Shown: positions 36,505-49,040, numbered from the stretch's first letter. The stretch: DNA of 64,000 nt from Paragonimus westermani (GCA_008508345.1 QNGE01000106.1:25373-89372), one strand, 5' to 3'. Made by a program: numbers and translations. Notes: generated from the letters alone by a model not told the origin.

Positions 36505-37702
36505 ATGACGGAAACCCCGCGAACCTCGTTGATACGTGACGTGTATCTTGGTGAATATGCACACTTCGGTTTGGTTAATAGCGTTACACAAGCGTTAGCA
36601 TGTCTTCGGTTGTGGGACGTCGTCGCCATTGCAATACACTTAAATACTGATGACTTGTCACTGACCAAGTCGGAAAAGTACACCCCATGGCCTATCGTAT
36701 GCCGTTCATGAGAGCCGTTTGTGTTGCAACCCTTCATTGTTGGCATCTACGGTGGGAAGAGAAAAACCGGAGGACGTCACTTTTTATCTCCTTGACGTTG
36801 TTAATGAACTGCGTGGTGTGCCATCGGTAGGTATACAGTTTGTGGGGACCAACATGGGCGTAAGCCTTGAGGCCATCATGTGCGGTACACCGGCTTGTTC
36901 GTTTGTTGAACGAATACGTAGTCATGGTGGTTATTATGGCTGTGATATCTGCAACCAGAAAGGACTGTGCTTGAATCACAAGATAACGTTTACTCTGCAT
37001 GACGCTTCCGCAAGAACCGATGCCACATTTCGCGCCTTACGTTCAGAAATCGCCTCATCTTTCTACCCCTTCCGCATTGATATGGTACGTTGTTTCCTGA
37101 TAGACTACATGCATTCTGTGTGTTTGGGTGTGGTCCGTCGTTTGATCAACAAGCGGACTTCGGGGTCTATGTCACAGGACGCTCGCATCAGTTCTCAAAC
37201 GATTAATCGGATCAATGCCAGAACGATGCAGTGTCAAACAAGCTGGACTTGAGATTTTCCCCGCAAATGTCGCGTGCTTCTTGACTTCGGGCGGTGGGAA
37301 GCAACGGAATGTAGACAGTTTTTTGCTTTTCTAGGCCCTGTTGTTTTGAAAGGCATTTTGGACTATGCAGAGTATAAAAACTTTTCAGGTGTTTCTGTAA
37401 CTATATACGTCGTTTGTAATCATTTTTTCCACCATAGTCACCGTGACTTCTGTAAGCAATTGATCGATGTGTTCGCTTTCAGTTTTGCACGATTGTATGA
37501 TCAAGGGGAGATGGTGTACAGTGTAGATTCTCTTGTTCATCTTGCTGACGATGTATCAAACCACGGTGCCCTGGACCAGTTTTCAGCGTTCGCGTTTGAA
37601 TCGTTCGTGTACAAACTTAATCTACGGTTCACGGTCCGACTAAACCTGTTAGTCAGATTTACAGGCATTGGTTTGAATGATGTCTGCACCCGATGTGAGT
37701 GA
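36505..37702 (+). pseudogene. tnp2/CACTA-like transposase, broken
   Basis: Readable segments in family order: LNTDDLSLTKSEKYTPWPI (first catalytic-Asp region), then PFIVGIYGGKRK in another frame, then EKPEDVTFYLLDVVNEL, CGTPACSFVERIRSHGGYYG and CDICNQKGLCLN, RTDATFRAL, FRIDMVRCFLIDYMHSVCLGVVRRLI (the family DYMH-x-VCLGV box, second catalytic region), WEATECRQFFAFLGPVVLKGIL and YSVDSLVHLADDV. From 36719 one frame runs to 37702 with a single TGA at 37250-37252. At least two frame changes occur between 36.70 and 36.77 kb. Family naming is from memory; the alternative is a related metazoan KDZ/tnp2-type family. Confidence 0.75.
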
Positions 37703-38143
37703 TGGTGATACCTTCCATCCAGATATCTGTATGCCTGTGAACGCCCTAGCACTTCGTCACTGCTCACATTTTTGAACGGTAACCTTTTGCTTGCAAATGT
37801 TATCACCAATAACGTTATGACCACTTACAACCACCCTTATCACATAGTAAATATACTTCACCCTGAAACATCCGATTGTACAGTTTAATATAACCTCTTT
37901 CGGAAGCCCGCAGAACCTTTGTTTACTTACCTTCTGCCGTCGCATCACTCGTTTATTTTTATAGTGAGCGAAGACATTTCCAAGCCACCTGTATCGCGAT
38001 TAATTACGAAGTGTTTGCTTTTTCTGATGGGTGCACACCACGTTTGTATGTATATTTCACATTCCTATACATAACAGTTCATTGCATATTTCCGTCATCA
38101 CTGTAAACCCTACTTGTTAGTAAATGGAACCTTCCCGTTTCAG

Positions 38144-38275
38144 ATGTATTCCGTCGTCGTTTTCGATTACCACAGTGAGGAACCTTGTGCTCCCTCAGTT
38201 CGTTATGGATAAACGATCGTATTGCAACCCGGCCGAGAGTGTCCGTGCGATACTCAAAATTGGGGACTTCGAATA
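38144..38275 (+). pseudogene. N-terminal remnant of the DUF4806-associated transposon protein
   Basis: Begins after a CCCGTTTCAG acceptor-like sequence: MYSVVVFDYHSEE, then after a frame change VMDKRSYCNPAESVRAILK. This resembles the start of the accessory proteins (short beta-rich N-terminus followed by a CYWP-like motif). Frames are broken, so it is not functional as it stands. Confidence 0.45.
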
Positions 38276-39047
38276 GCCCTAGGAATCGTACGTGAATTGA
38301 AACCTCCCACGCAAGTGATAAGAAGACGTGGTACTGGTAGCAGTAAGCAATTGTTATTCTGCAATTGAGATGCCGAATTTATGGATGTACAACAGTATTA
38401 AAGAAATCACAGCCTGCCATTGGTTGGTCTCATTAGCACATGCAACATCACAAAGTGCATGTTGATTGGTGGAATACGGAACAGATGAATTGGCGAATAA
38501 CGGAAGGCACGACACTTAGACCGTTCGTCCAGTCCTGATGTTGCATCTTTAATCCGATATTTGGGCTGGCCGTTTGTCAGATCTTCTGTTGTTCCGGGGT
38601 TTGGATAATCGGTGAATCGAGTAGGCTTACATCTCAGTCTTGCCCTTCATTCAGTAGAAATGTCCGACTTCACCGAACACCAAATCCTGATTCCTCGCTA
38701 TCCCCTGTTTCTGTTGTCTTCCAGACAAATGGTTTTAACTATTTGAAATCATTGCTTTTGGACGATTACTTGGAAGGTGGGCGTTGCGCCGAGAACGCAG
38801 AGAGTGCATTAGACCTGGACTCTTGCGATAGTACTGTTAAGATGGGAAGGCGTATCCAGTGCATCAGATAATTCTTGTGTTTATGCTTCAAAATATGTGC
38901 ATAGCAAGCCCCCAAATGATGTTGTCGTTGTGATCGTCTGACGTATCCGAGGCCCCCTTGCACGGCAGCAACGTAGAACAGCCGCAGTATGCAACGTTTG
39001 CTGTATGCACTGGTCAAGTTGATTCAAACCGACTCCCTTAGCCCATC

Positions 39048-39812
39048 TTGACTGCTCCCAATTCTAGATCGCCGCCTTCAGAGACCTCTCAGATGACATC
39101 CTCCAAACCCATCAAACCCTTGTCTTCCCCAAGTGTTATTAGCTCACCTAAACCGGCTGCCCCTTGCGTTTTCACTCCTTGGAGAATGTCTCCTGTTGTA
39201 CGTTCTACTGAAATGTCGCCATCTGCGACAATCTTACAGATGGGACAGTTTTCAACCCCAGTGTCTCCCACCCACTTGTCCACCCCTTCACTCTCTTCGT
39301 TATCGCCAGTCCCGAAGATTTTCTCTTCACTATCTGCCTCCAGCTCGCCTGTGGATGCAACAACTGTCCCAGTTCCGATGGAATTTTCGATCAAGCTGTT
39401 GACGCAAAAGGCCAACAAGATTATGGTTTTAAATCCTGTTGAAAAACAGTTGGCGTTCATAAAAGAACGTCAAGACAGTTGTCGAGTGATTGCAGGTTTC
39501 TCCGATGGACAAGATAAGTGTGACCTAAGTGCTTACATGTTTCCCGTCTGGAGTGTTGCACGTTTCAAGGAACTGGCGTCTGATTTGATAAACCAGCCAT
39601 GCAAAAGGGTTGTGGTAGGTTAACTTGAACTATAGTTACTGTTCTAGATGGATTACTAGCAGGGGTTGAGTGCCTCCTCCGCACGGCAACTCATTCGTCG
39701 GTGCTTGATGGAGCCGATGGGCACCGAATCGGCGTTGCACATGACTTATGTTGGTGGAAAGGGGATGAGAGCATTCAGGGATTCCACGTTGCTACAGGCT
39801 ATCAAATGTTAG
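39048..39812 (+). CDS. Two-exon gene end with DUF4806-like C-terminus
   Basis: Exon 39048-39614 encodes a long Ser/Pro/Thr-rich region, then FSIKLLTQKANKIM, and ends FPVWSVARFKELASDL...KRVV. A 48-bp intron (39615-39662, GTAGGT...TAGCAG) joins in phase 0 to 39663-39812, reading LSASSARQLIRRCLMEPM, then MTYVGGKGMRAFRDSTLLQAI and a stop. The FPV-x-S-x-x-x-F-x-x-L block, then an LI-R-x-L helix, then the Y-x-G-x-K-G-x-x-x-F block is the DUF4806 layout. Without splicing the frame ends 3 codons into the intron. The start at 39048 is not supported and earlier exons probably exist. Function is unknown. Confidence 0.6.
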
Positions 39813-42212
39813 TGTAAACGTTATGAAAGTCTCAAGTGAACGCAGAAATGTTACTGTCGAAGCCCCACTGTTCAGACACTAGAAGAGAAGAAATGGGCAC
39901 GTGGATGAAAATCTGGTTTTACAACGCCCGAGAGAGAGGAGAAGTAGGAAGAACAAGAAAAGTAGAAAAGCAGATAAAGGAAACACGTTACCATGTACCA
40001 CGTTGATGTTCGTGGAAATGAGATGAATGATTCGCGTTGATCGTCCACAGACAACAGCATCGTGCAGTCTGGCGTTTACAGCATAAACACAAATCCAGGT
40101 GGTGCATTATATATATAACACATCACGCACCACTTTGAGGTGTGTTTAAGCTGAATCATCAACCTAATGTGAACATCTTTAATAGCATGCTCGTAGTTCT
40201 GTTTTCGTTTCCACGTTGGTGGTAATCGTCAATGTTTATAGCCTTCAACATTTTGTTTTATTGACATCTACTTCTCTTTCCTTTACAGAGCGGTGAAATG
40301 CCGTAGGACCTGCAAGTTACCCACCGTTCAGTCTTTTTGTACTCTTCGTTCGTCATTACATTTTTCACTTTGTTCTCCCTGGTTTCTGCTACCATTTCGG
40401 GCGTATTTCATATCGCGCTATTTAGCCATTACACGACGTCGCACTTGGTGTTGATTTAATGTGATGCAGGGCCGTTTCCATATGTAATGCGTTTTGTTAC
40501 GGCACTGAGACCTATGGTTTTCAGCAGGCTGGACCGGTTAACGTGGTTTTAGGGATATTTTAAAGCAATTCGGGATAATTTGCGTCACCTCAGAGATGTT
40601 TCACGATTGTGCTACAGTGGACGAAATAGACCAATTGGGATAATTATGTGCTACACATTTAGGGTAGTTTAGGGTTGTGCGTGCCAAAAACTTTACCCAT
40701 CTCTAACGCACTCTCGCATTGTTCATTGTAGAGCACATTGGTCTTTCGTGTACCAATGCAAAGAAACTAGCTCTGGGTTCGAGTTGAGCGCACTTTCGAT
40801 TACCATGGCATACTTTTGGCTACCACCAGTGACTTAGAAGCCAGGATATTTTCTAAGATGAAGTTCGGCGGATCGAAAAGTCTGAATAACCGCCCATGTT
40901 CACAGGAAACCGAACATTATTTGGAAAGCCATGGCATTTGTTGCATTACCCGTAAGGATAGGGGAGAGAGAAGGGAGATGTCGCGCCTCTCCACGGTCAC
41001 TGGCAAACATGTGCATGCTGTCATAGTGCCAGTCCCTAATTTCTTACGCCCAAGGTTTCCCCAGCCTCATGTTAACGTGGATCGGATGTCGCAGTGAGAA
41101 GAGGGTGATTCGTTCACAAACGGACCTCAACGCAACAGTCAGGGATTCGAACGTGAGAGAACCGTGAGCGCAACGGCACGACAGCCGTCAGAGAGGACAA
41201 ATGTCAACGGAAATTCCAGTCAACCTTCAGAATTCAAACAAGCGTCAGACTGGTTAGGCGGCGTTCCCAAAGGTAATAGCTCAAACATTGTTACCCTAGT
41301 GAATGTAGCCTACAGTAGTAAACATGACGCAGATTCATTATACAGCTGCGAGTAAAACTGCGATACTTATGTCAACACATTAACTTTAATGTTAGTGGTT
41401 CGTAGTAAATTTACATACACGGGGTAACGTGAAATGGCACGATGGTACTGGCAAAGCAACTCTCACGTTGCGCGGAATTTAGAATTTTGGAGACATCGGA
41501 GGTGATCTCACAACGTCGGCCCGTAACGTTATTCACGGCATTGTGTACTTTGAATTTTTTGTTGTCCGCTCTCTTCGCCCTTATCTAACTCACTTGTACA
41601 CTCCGTGTTTAAACCAAGCTAATCAATTGACTTGGTAATCACTACTTCAAAATTTGCCCCCGAGGTCGTGAACCGTGCGTATTCTCCGCGTTCCATCTCG
41701 CTCGATTACAGTTTCCGGGAGTGTCAAATACCAACGAAAACAACCACCCACTTCTGAAGAATTCTCTCAGAAGCAACAATACGGATAGTACCAGTAGGAT
41801 ACCTTGTACAGTGTGGTGGAATTTCTAAACCAACGCACCTTCACGAATTATTGTGAGTCATTACTTTTTGTTTTCAGCACATATTGGCTCGGCATTCATA
41901 CTCGAGTATTTTGATAATGTTTCTATCCACTACAGAACCCCCCAGGAGGGTGGCTAATATAGGAGGCCTTCTACCTATGAATTTTAATCCTGGACAACTG
42001 GTGCTATCTTGCTGGCCAGCCGCGTGCGAACCACCCAACCTGAAAACGTCTCTTGAGGACTTGACAGGGAGGTGATTTCCCCACTGCGCAGACACAGAGT
42101 GCTACGGCGTCCAAGGTTTTCTCATTGGGCTCAGCAAATGTTATGCAACGCGTTCAACCTGGAAATAAAGAAAGGTGGAGTATCTAAACGTTGAAGAAAA
42201 ACACAGATACTC
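39813..42212. other. Unassigned stretch
   Basis: No gene recognised. A 93-codon frame at 40816-41097 has no known motif. Confidence 0.4.
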
Positions 42213-42803
42213 ACCGTAACGCGTGTTCTGCAGCGCCTGAGGATATTTACAGTTATGTGTAGGTATCTTCTGTACAAAACGAGCCAGGATACTGTAACTA
42301 ACGAAAACTGTTAGTTGCTGGTCGACAGAATCATGAAGTACACAACAAGTTATCAACCGTGCAATGACTGTGAAATAGACAAAGTGAACTACTCTAGGCA
42401 GCGCGCGGCGAAATGGACGCTCCCCCACGAACGAGTCGTAGGTTGAGGCGGGAGTTTGCCGGGAGTAGATGCGTAAGGCAACGCTGAGGTTTGGTTGGAG
42501 GGTGAAGNACCGTAACGCGTGTTCTGCAGCGCCTGAGGATATTTACAGTTATGTGTAGGTATCTTCTGTACAAAACGAGCCAGGATACTGTAACTAACGA
42601 AAACTGTTAGTTGCTGGTCGACAGAATCATGAAGTACACAACAAGTTATCAACCGTGCAATGACTGTGAAATAGACAAAGTGAACTACTCTAGGCAGCGC
42701 GCGGCGAAATGGACGCTCCCCCACGAACGAGTCGTAGGTTGAGGCGGGAGTTTGCCGGGAGTAGATGCGTAAGGCAACGCTGAGGTTTGGTTGGAGGGTG
42801 AAG
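42213..42803. repeat. Exact 295-bp tandem duplication separated by a single N (assembly join)
   Basis: 42213-42507 and 42509-42803 are identical over 295 bp, with one N at 42508 between them. This is what an unmerged contig overlap looks like. It should be treated as one copy. Confidence 0.9.
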
Positions 42804-43329
42804 TAGATGGAGACGGTTTGAATGCTTGTGTTGTAAAACTGGGGACGTCGGTGAATGCGGTCAGTGGAGACCGTGAGTTGTTGACCAAGACTGTCAACCA
42901 CACAAGTTTTTGCAGTCCGTTTAATGACATGGAAAGGTCCTTTATACGGTTACTGAAGCGGTCTCTTCACAGATTTTGTTCGCAGAAACACGAACTCACG
43001 ATTGCTGAGTTCTTCAGGAACGCAGGCCGAGGGTTGTTGAACATGTGTAACACTCGCTTGTAGTGACCGCATGTAATTGGCTAGTCGGTTGGCGTAGTCC
43101 TGAGTGACGACAAAAGATTTGCTCGACAGTTGAAAGAAACCAGCTGGAGGGCTTAAAGAACGACCGTAGACGAGTGACGCTGGGGTTGTTCATTCATTCT
43201 TGACACAATTGCGAATACCAAGTAGAACTAGGGACAAATCTTCTGTCCAGTTTATCCGCTCGTAAACACCTAATAAAGTTTTGAGGTGAGGATGAAAACG
43301 CTCTACGAGTCAGCTCGTGTGTGGGTGAT

Positions 43330-43720
43330 ATGCTGTGGTGCGCGCTTGATGCACGCCTAACAGTTTGGTCAGTCGTGGAAATAAGGCTGATGTGAATTGC
43401 ACACCGCGATCACCTGTAACGGTCGACGGACAACCATATCATTCGATCCAGCGCTCGACAAAAGCGCAAGCGACAGATACTGTTGATGGATCTGACAACG
43501 GCGTGGCTTCTGGCCAGCGAGTGAACCGGTATATGCGCTTTAGTAGGTGGGTATAGCCTCACGAAGGTGGAAGTGACCCGCGAAGGTCCAGGTGGAAATG
43601 TTCAAAACGATCGTCGGGAGTTTGGAAAGATTCCAGTGGGTTGCTCGTGTGTCGGTTGACCTTGGAACGTTGTCATGCAAGGCCGCACGTCCCGACTGGT
43701 GTTGGGCCAGCCGAATCGAT
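43330..43720 (-). pseudogene. Integrase core of the decayed CsRn1-clade copy
   Basis: The minus-strand reading gives CQ..KVNRHTSNP-type finger end, [39 protein letters not shown] and ARTTAYHPHTS, with in-frame stops. The core Asp residues are legible. It continues toward [10 protein letters not shown] with further stops around 43.2 kb. Confidence 0.75.
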
Positions 43721-44026
43721 CCGCAATCAGTCTCAGTAATGCGCGCATACCTATATATGACAGGTGATGCAGCGTTTCGGAAACTGCTCTTCGTAACGAA
43801 TGTGGCCCGACTGGCCTGGAGTATCCCAGCGTCTTGTCGCGATAATGGTATCAGGAGAAGATGTCAATAGAACTGTGACAATTTGTAAGTTCGTGCGTTT
43901 TAGGCTATCAATAAACGTGCACTCGAGCTGTTGTTGTGCGACTGTGTTGCTATGTGTGAATGTGCTGCATCGCACTGAGGCGTTGAGCGAAAATGTAATC
44001 GGGTGCCAAGTCTCGCGAAGTGCTTG

Positions 44027-44380
44027 CTATAGCACGGCACATATGGCTTTGTCCAATGCATCCACGGCGATGCTGATTGGTGTGTCCGGTTTTGGAGGTG
44101 CAACATGACTGCTAGGAAGAGTGCCTCCTCTACGGTGGGAGGAAGCCATAGTGGCTCCAGGGGTTAGGTGCAACTTTCGTTTATTGCCCCGAAGTAAATC
44201 AGCCAAAGGTTGTATGTGCTCGGTGCAGCTGGGAATAGATCTGCGATGATAACTCACCGGTCCAGTGAAGCGGCGTAGCTTGAGAACTGCGTCTGGAAGT
44301 TGACACGGTCGAACAACCTCGACTTTAGAATCGAGCGGTTTATTCCCATCAGTCGAGGTTCCGTGGCCTGAAGAATTCAA
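44027..44380 (-). pseudogene. RT thumb / RNase H start of the decayed CsRn1-clade copy
   Basis: Contains SSGHGTSTDGNKPLDSKVEVV, then LRRFTGPVSYHRRSIPSC, LADLLRGNKRKL and ISIAVDALDKAICAVL, where the RNase H motif DASD has become DALD. Confidence 0.82.
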
Positions 44381-44401
44381 CTAGGCTTGACAAACTTCGG
44401 A

Positions 44402-44785
44402 CTAAGCTTTGTTTACAGTAAGACCGTATGATGCCGGATGTTGGGAAAACGTCCACAGTTGGATTACACGCTCCCCCGGGGAAAAGCTAGCCACAAAGAT
44501 GTCGTCTATACTTGCATAAGTAAAGTCTAACCCACGGGTAACTTCATTAATCAGACGGTGGAACGTCTCTGCAATTTTACAAAAACCGAAAGGCGTGCGC
44601 ACATAGTCCAACAGACCGAACGGCGTGATAATAACCGTCTTGGGTATATCCACTTGTGCTACCGGTATCTGGTAATAGGCGCGGACGAGGTCGATTTTGT
44701 TGAAGATTTTATTACCTGCGAGGCTGATAGTTAGATCGTGGACGTGTGGCACAGGGTACCTATCTGGAACAGTGGCATTGTTCAA
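44402..44785 (-). pseudogene. RT fragment of the decayed CsRn1-clade copy
   Basis: The frame reads [48 protein letters not shown] and IDDIFVAS. It is clearly homologous to the RT of the complete element, but the catalytic YLDD is altered to SIDD. The end is frame-broken. Confidence 0.88.
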
Positions 44786-44960
44786 TCCACACTTTTGCTG
44801 CTAATTCGGCTGTTATGCGTTCTGTATGTGCCTCCACCTGAGGAATTTTGCTGGGAAGGTGTTCGACAACTGAATGGGCGGATTTTGCCAATTCATCCAA
44901 GGAACTGGTTGACATGAATGGAGAAATAATTGTCTGTACAAAGTCGGGCAACCTCTGCAT
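44760..44960 (-). pseudogene. gag fragment of the decayed CsRn1-clade copy
   Basis: MQRLPDFVQTIISPFMS and LDELAKSAHSVVEH correspond to the [17 protein letters not shown] and [13 protein letters not shown] region of the complete gag at 28.9 kb. The frame then runs directly into RT sequence. Confidence 0.7.
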
Positions 44961-46442
44961 CTAACAGTAGCGTATGAGTTTGCTATCACTTCTGTGATTC
45001 TGTCCCACCTGTCTCAACTGTCGAGCTGACTGCAACGGGGTGGGGTCTCCTAGCTGAAACCCGCTAAGGACACGTTCTGAGAGTGCGCCCTCCAGTGCGT
45101 CGTAAGGGCTACTCTCGGGTGGTCTAATCACTGAATAGCTGCCAAATATGTGAAATTGGCATTCTAGCTAGTGGTGCGTACTGAGTGGAATTGCAGCTCA
45201 CCAGCCATTATTCTGAGTCGCCCGGAGCATAATCATGGACGCAAAAACAAAGGGCGTCTTGCTCTCAGCTGATTTTCAATTCATGGCCGTTACTGTAATT
45301 TATAATAATTCTGCTGATTCTACCATCGATGTGACGTAATCGTTTACTGTTAACCGTGTTCCGCAATATTTCTCTATCGACAAGGTTTGCGCTGGACCTT
45401 TTATCCCCATCGACTGCAAGAAGCTGCTGGAACTTGCAGGTGTTTTGTGGCCTGTTAACCCTTCTGCTGAGGATATTGCTGGACATGCTCTGTCTATTAT
45501 TGACGGATGTGAAATTTCACTGGAAATTGCAATCCACCACTTATAAGTGATCACTTTTTGTTAGTAAATCTGGCCCGCCTGTTGCAGGTCATAGGCATAG
45601 CAAGATAATGAAGCTATATCTTTCATTGTTTGTTGAGTCTTCTGGAGCTGTAAGGTCCATTTTTGAGTCTTTCCCACATTCAAACTCGAATACTGAGTTA
45701 TCTGCGACCAAGCGGACACAAAAGAAACTCATGAGCGCGTGAAAAAAAGACATCACCACTGCGACAACCGGGACTCTTGCTTGAACCTCGGCGGATGTAG
45801 CGATCGCAGTTCATAACCAAAAGTTGCATGCTGCTGTTAATTCACTGCATGAGTAATTACTTTGTATAAATATAGTCTACATTACGACTTTGCTTGCTAA
45901 TGTACCGAGTTATTATTGTTGCGTAGAAACTGGCTCTCCATATCCTATTAATACTGGGCATTTCCATCTACCACAATTATCTAACGGTCGTTGTTGATAT
46001 TTACTCTCTCGATCTGTGTTTCATTCGTGGGACGGTCTGTTTGGCTCAGAGGACTTTAACTTGTTAGTGAGTAGCTCCATTTTCATTGATACGTCAGCCG
46101 TGTTTTTAGTACGGATAACCTTTTCACCTATTCGTCACTGTTGCACCTCTTTATTGGTGATACCATATTTGGGTCGCTCCTGTCGTCTGGTTGGTCAGGC
46201 CACTACAAACCTGGTGAGATCGTCTAGCTTCTAGGAACAGCGCGTAATCACTTTTGGTATTCCTAAAAGTGCCTGGCGATACTGCAAGCAAAGACAGCAG
46301 AACCGAGCACAGTGTTGCTTCAAAATTGCCCAAATGCAGCTTCCGAATTTCTCTACTGCGGTTCTATCAGTTTGATGCCGTTCTTACCACCGGGCAGAAA
46401 ACATCAGAGGGAATAGTATTTTCATAAGTGGTGCAATCGCCT
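44961..46442. other. Unassigned stretch
   Basis: No gene recognised. The first part may hold further decayed 5' sequence of the minus-strand retrotransposon. Confidence 0.35.
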
Positions 46443-46700
46443 GTGATGTTTACAGTTCATAGTTATGTTTTGCAATTCACTTTTGTATATTTTCTTACAC
46501 TCCGTTTCATTAACGTCTTCGGAAGCATCACCACCGGATTTGAATTTCGTCGTGATCAAGAATACCTTGGAGTTGCCCCACAATCTTTCTGTCTTCTTCA
46601 TTTGCGCGAGCTAGTGAGGTGATCGCACGGTGAAATCTTCTAGCTCCGCGTGTCTGTTGGTTTATCAACGCTGAACGTTCGTAATCCCACGTTGCGTGTG
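46443..46700. repeat. Dispersed repeat, copy B
   Basis: Matches 35330-35600. On the minus strand a frame (46767-46528) is open for 79 codons and reads ERSALINQQTRGARRFHRA and SLARANEEDRKIVGQLQG, with the same register as the broken frame of copy A. Protein family not recognised. Confidence 0.65.
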
Positions 46701-49020
46701 GAGTTGTCCATAGGTCGTAGTCCGAACCTACCGTCTGTCGTTCTCCTTCTCTCGGGTGGTGGCCCATTCAATTCAACGGACTTCGGTTTGTCAACTATTC
46801 CCCCCGATTTTGTTGGCGCATCTTCGTTTACTTCAGTTTCAATTTGAAATTCACGACGAGATGGAGGCCTGCGTCTTTTGACGTCTTGTTACTTGACCGG
46901 TGTGATACGGAGGTCAACTGAGCTGCGTGTCCTGTCGGTGCGATCGCGGTCTGCGGTGGACTAAGGGTGGGGATAAAAGATAAGAACCAAATCCTGGTTG
47001 TCCTTAGCAGCGAAACAAATAACACCCCGATCATTACGAAATGTGAGAAGTTTGTTCCAAAATTTTTTCAGCCTTCTATGGGACAAACCTACGCAAAAGA
47101 TCACAGCAAATTTTGCAGGCATTTATTCCACAAGATGGTCACAGGGCGAAGGCTTCTGGAAGGGACAGGTCAGTGTAGAGCTTCTTTTGGTGGTGGGATG
47201 AACCAATACTCGGCCCGCCCGATATGTGTGACGTCGCAGATCATTTTATCGTGCCTTCTTCTCCGTCCTTCTAATGTCGTATGCGGTCAGAAGAACTACT
47301 TTCGATAGTTGTTACCTTTGTAGCAAACTGATCAGTCAGAGCGTGAGGGGGAATTTTTGTTGCTTACTGTCTTTTTTGGTGGATACGTTTGAGGATATGA
47401 GATGTATCGCGTTTGGTTCATGCGGAAGGCTCCTCCTGGGTGGATTTATTATAGCACACTGGACTTGTGACACAGTCGAGGCAATGATAAGTAAGGCAGC
47501 AAACGGAAGAACATCCGTACCAACAACGCAGGACCCAGGTGGCCGCAGCTACAAAAGACGCTTAGGGTCCGGTGTTACGTGTCGGGAGACTGCTCAAGTT
47601 TTGCGTGTCTTTACTGAGGAAGGTATCCAATTAAAGGGGCTTATTGGTCTGTGTCGTATTGGTGTGCAACTCGTTGGGATCCACTGCTCTCCTTGTTCTC
47701 CGCAGTCGGAGAACACTGCAGTCACAGTGCATTCGTGAAGCACATACCAGACGGAGTAGACCTTTAGGTGTAAGGTGTCAGAGAGAACAAGTAAAGTAGT
47801 CACGGGGCATAGAGACGACAGACCCGGTTGCTGTACCACGTCACATCAGACCCCATCGGAAGACGCTGAAACGTTTGAGGCTGCTTGTGCCTTTTGACGC
47901 TTTTGAGACGCCTTTGGCTACGGAGCTGTCGACTATCTTTCAAAAGTCCAAAGAAACGGAAGCATTTTTTGCTGCATTTTGTTAGAAAAATTTCAGGTTT
48001 CACCTATGAACCACTTGTCCATTCCACGGTACTGAACGCCAAACTTATGAGGTTTACAATGAATGAATTCAACTTGCCCACCGACGACCTCATACTTTAG
48101 ACGGATTCCGTCATTGTGTTAGTGAACTTGTCCCTCTGTCACATTTCTTGCTGGATGCGTTCACCCGAGTCCCGATTATACTCAAGGTTGCCGATGGCGA
48201 CACAATCCGTCCAGGTTAAATCCAGCAGATATAGTCTCGTGATAAACGTGCGAGGCCTGCTGTCAAGAATTGCACACGTGACAGGATGGTCTGGTTTTTA
48301 TGTGAGATCGAGAATTAACGTTCACCCATTCAGGCCACCCGAAACACCTACAAGCTGAAGAAATGGAATCGAGGAGGGTGTTCAGAGTAGTCACCTTCAG
48401 TGATACGCAATGATACATTTAGTTTGTTTCACGTTATCTACACTGGTGAACTCCACTCCGTGCAATTTCGTGGCTAGTGTGTTTCGAGAATTATTCTGTC
48501 CGTATGAGTCCTGGTCGACAATGTTCCATTATGTTGGCTTTCCTGTGTGAGGTGAAACTGGACCTAACGTGTAAATCTACCTCCGGACTAGAACAGCAGA
48601 ACGCCTTCAGCCAGAACCGTACAGGATACCCCGAATGTCAATGGGGTACACTGACCCGACTGAAGCCTGTCACCGTAAGCAGTGTCTTGTGCCTCAGTGA
48701 AAGAGTTTTGAACAGACTATATTGTGACAGATGACTGGTGAAGCTTGCCGGCATGGAGTTATCACGGATTTGGTTATCAGTTATTATCAGGAGACTGAAG
48801 CCCACAAGGAACGAGTAACGTTCTGTCGTCCATCTGAAGGAGGTTCTGGATTTTCAGGACCATGGCTAGCATGAGCCGCGTGCATTTAAAATGCACGAAA
48901 TGCAAAATGTTTTCAGCAAAGTCGTGCCAACAAGTGATGGTACTGCTTCCCGTTGATAACTAAACGGCTAGTGGCATTCCGTTTACAGCCTGTGATATGA
49001 CTCGCTTTGGGCCTCTGTTG
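46701..49020. other. Unassigned; possible transposon C-terminal relic near 48.1 kb
   Basis: No firm gene. From 48094 to about 48218 a plus-strand frame reads GFRHCVSELVPLSHFLLDAF, which looks coding-like and could be the end of a transposase of the type at 36.5 kb, since the shared dispersed repeat lies upstream. This is weak. Confidence 0.3.
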
Positions 49021-49040
49021 GTTCGGCGTGACAGAAGCAT

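Larger units (their letters stand above)
36505..39812 (+). mobile_element. Decayed two-gene DNA transposon (tnp2/CACTA-like transposase plus DUF4806-like gene)
   Basis: A transposase remnant (36.5-37.7 kb) is followed on the same strand by a decayed gene whose N-terminal part (38.14-38.28 kb) and C-terminal part (39.05-39.81 kb) match the accessory protein with a DUF4806-like end that I associate with such transposases in invertebrate genomes. Terminal inverted repeats were not found by eye, so the outer limits are those of the coding remnants. The pairing of the two genes in one element is inferred from order and orientation. Confidence 0.6.
42213..44960 (-). mobile_element. Decayed CsRn1-clade retrotransposon, minus strand
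   Basis: Read from high to low coordinate: a gag fragment, RT, RT thumb/start of RNase H, integrase and a C-terminal tail, all on the minus strand in the expected order. Many stops and frame changes occur, the gag and RT pieces are directly joined (deletion of gag end, protease and RT start), and LTRs were not recognised. The far end carries the 295-bp assembly duplication. Confidence 0.8.

Noticed and set aside
39048..39460. Antisense frame of 123 codons opposite the Ser/Pro-rich exon
   Set aside because: It is a shadow of the plus-strand coding exon, whose splice and DUF4806-like end are better supported.
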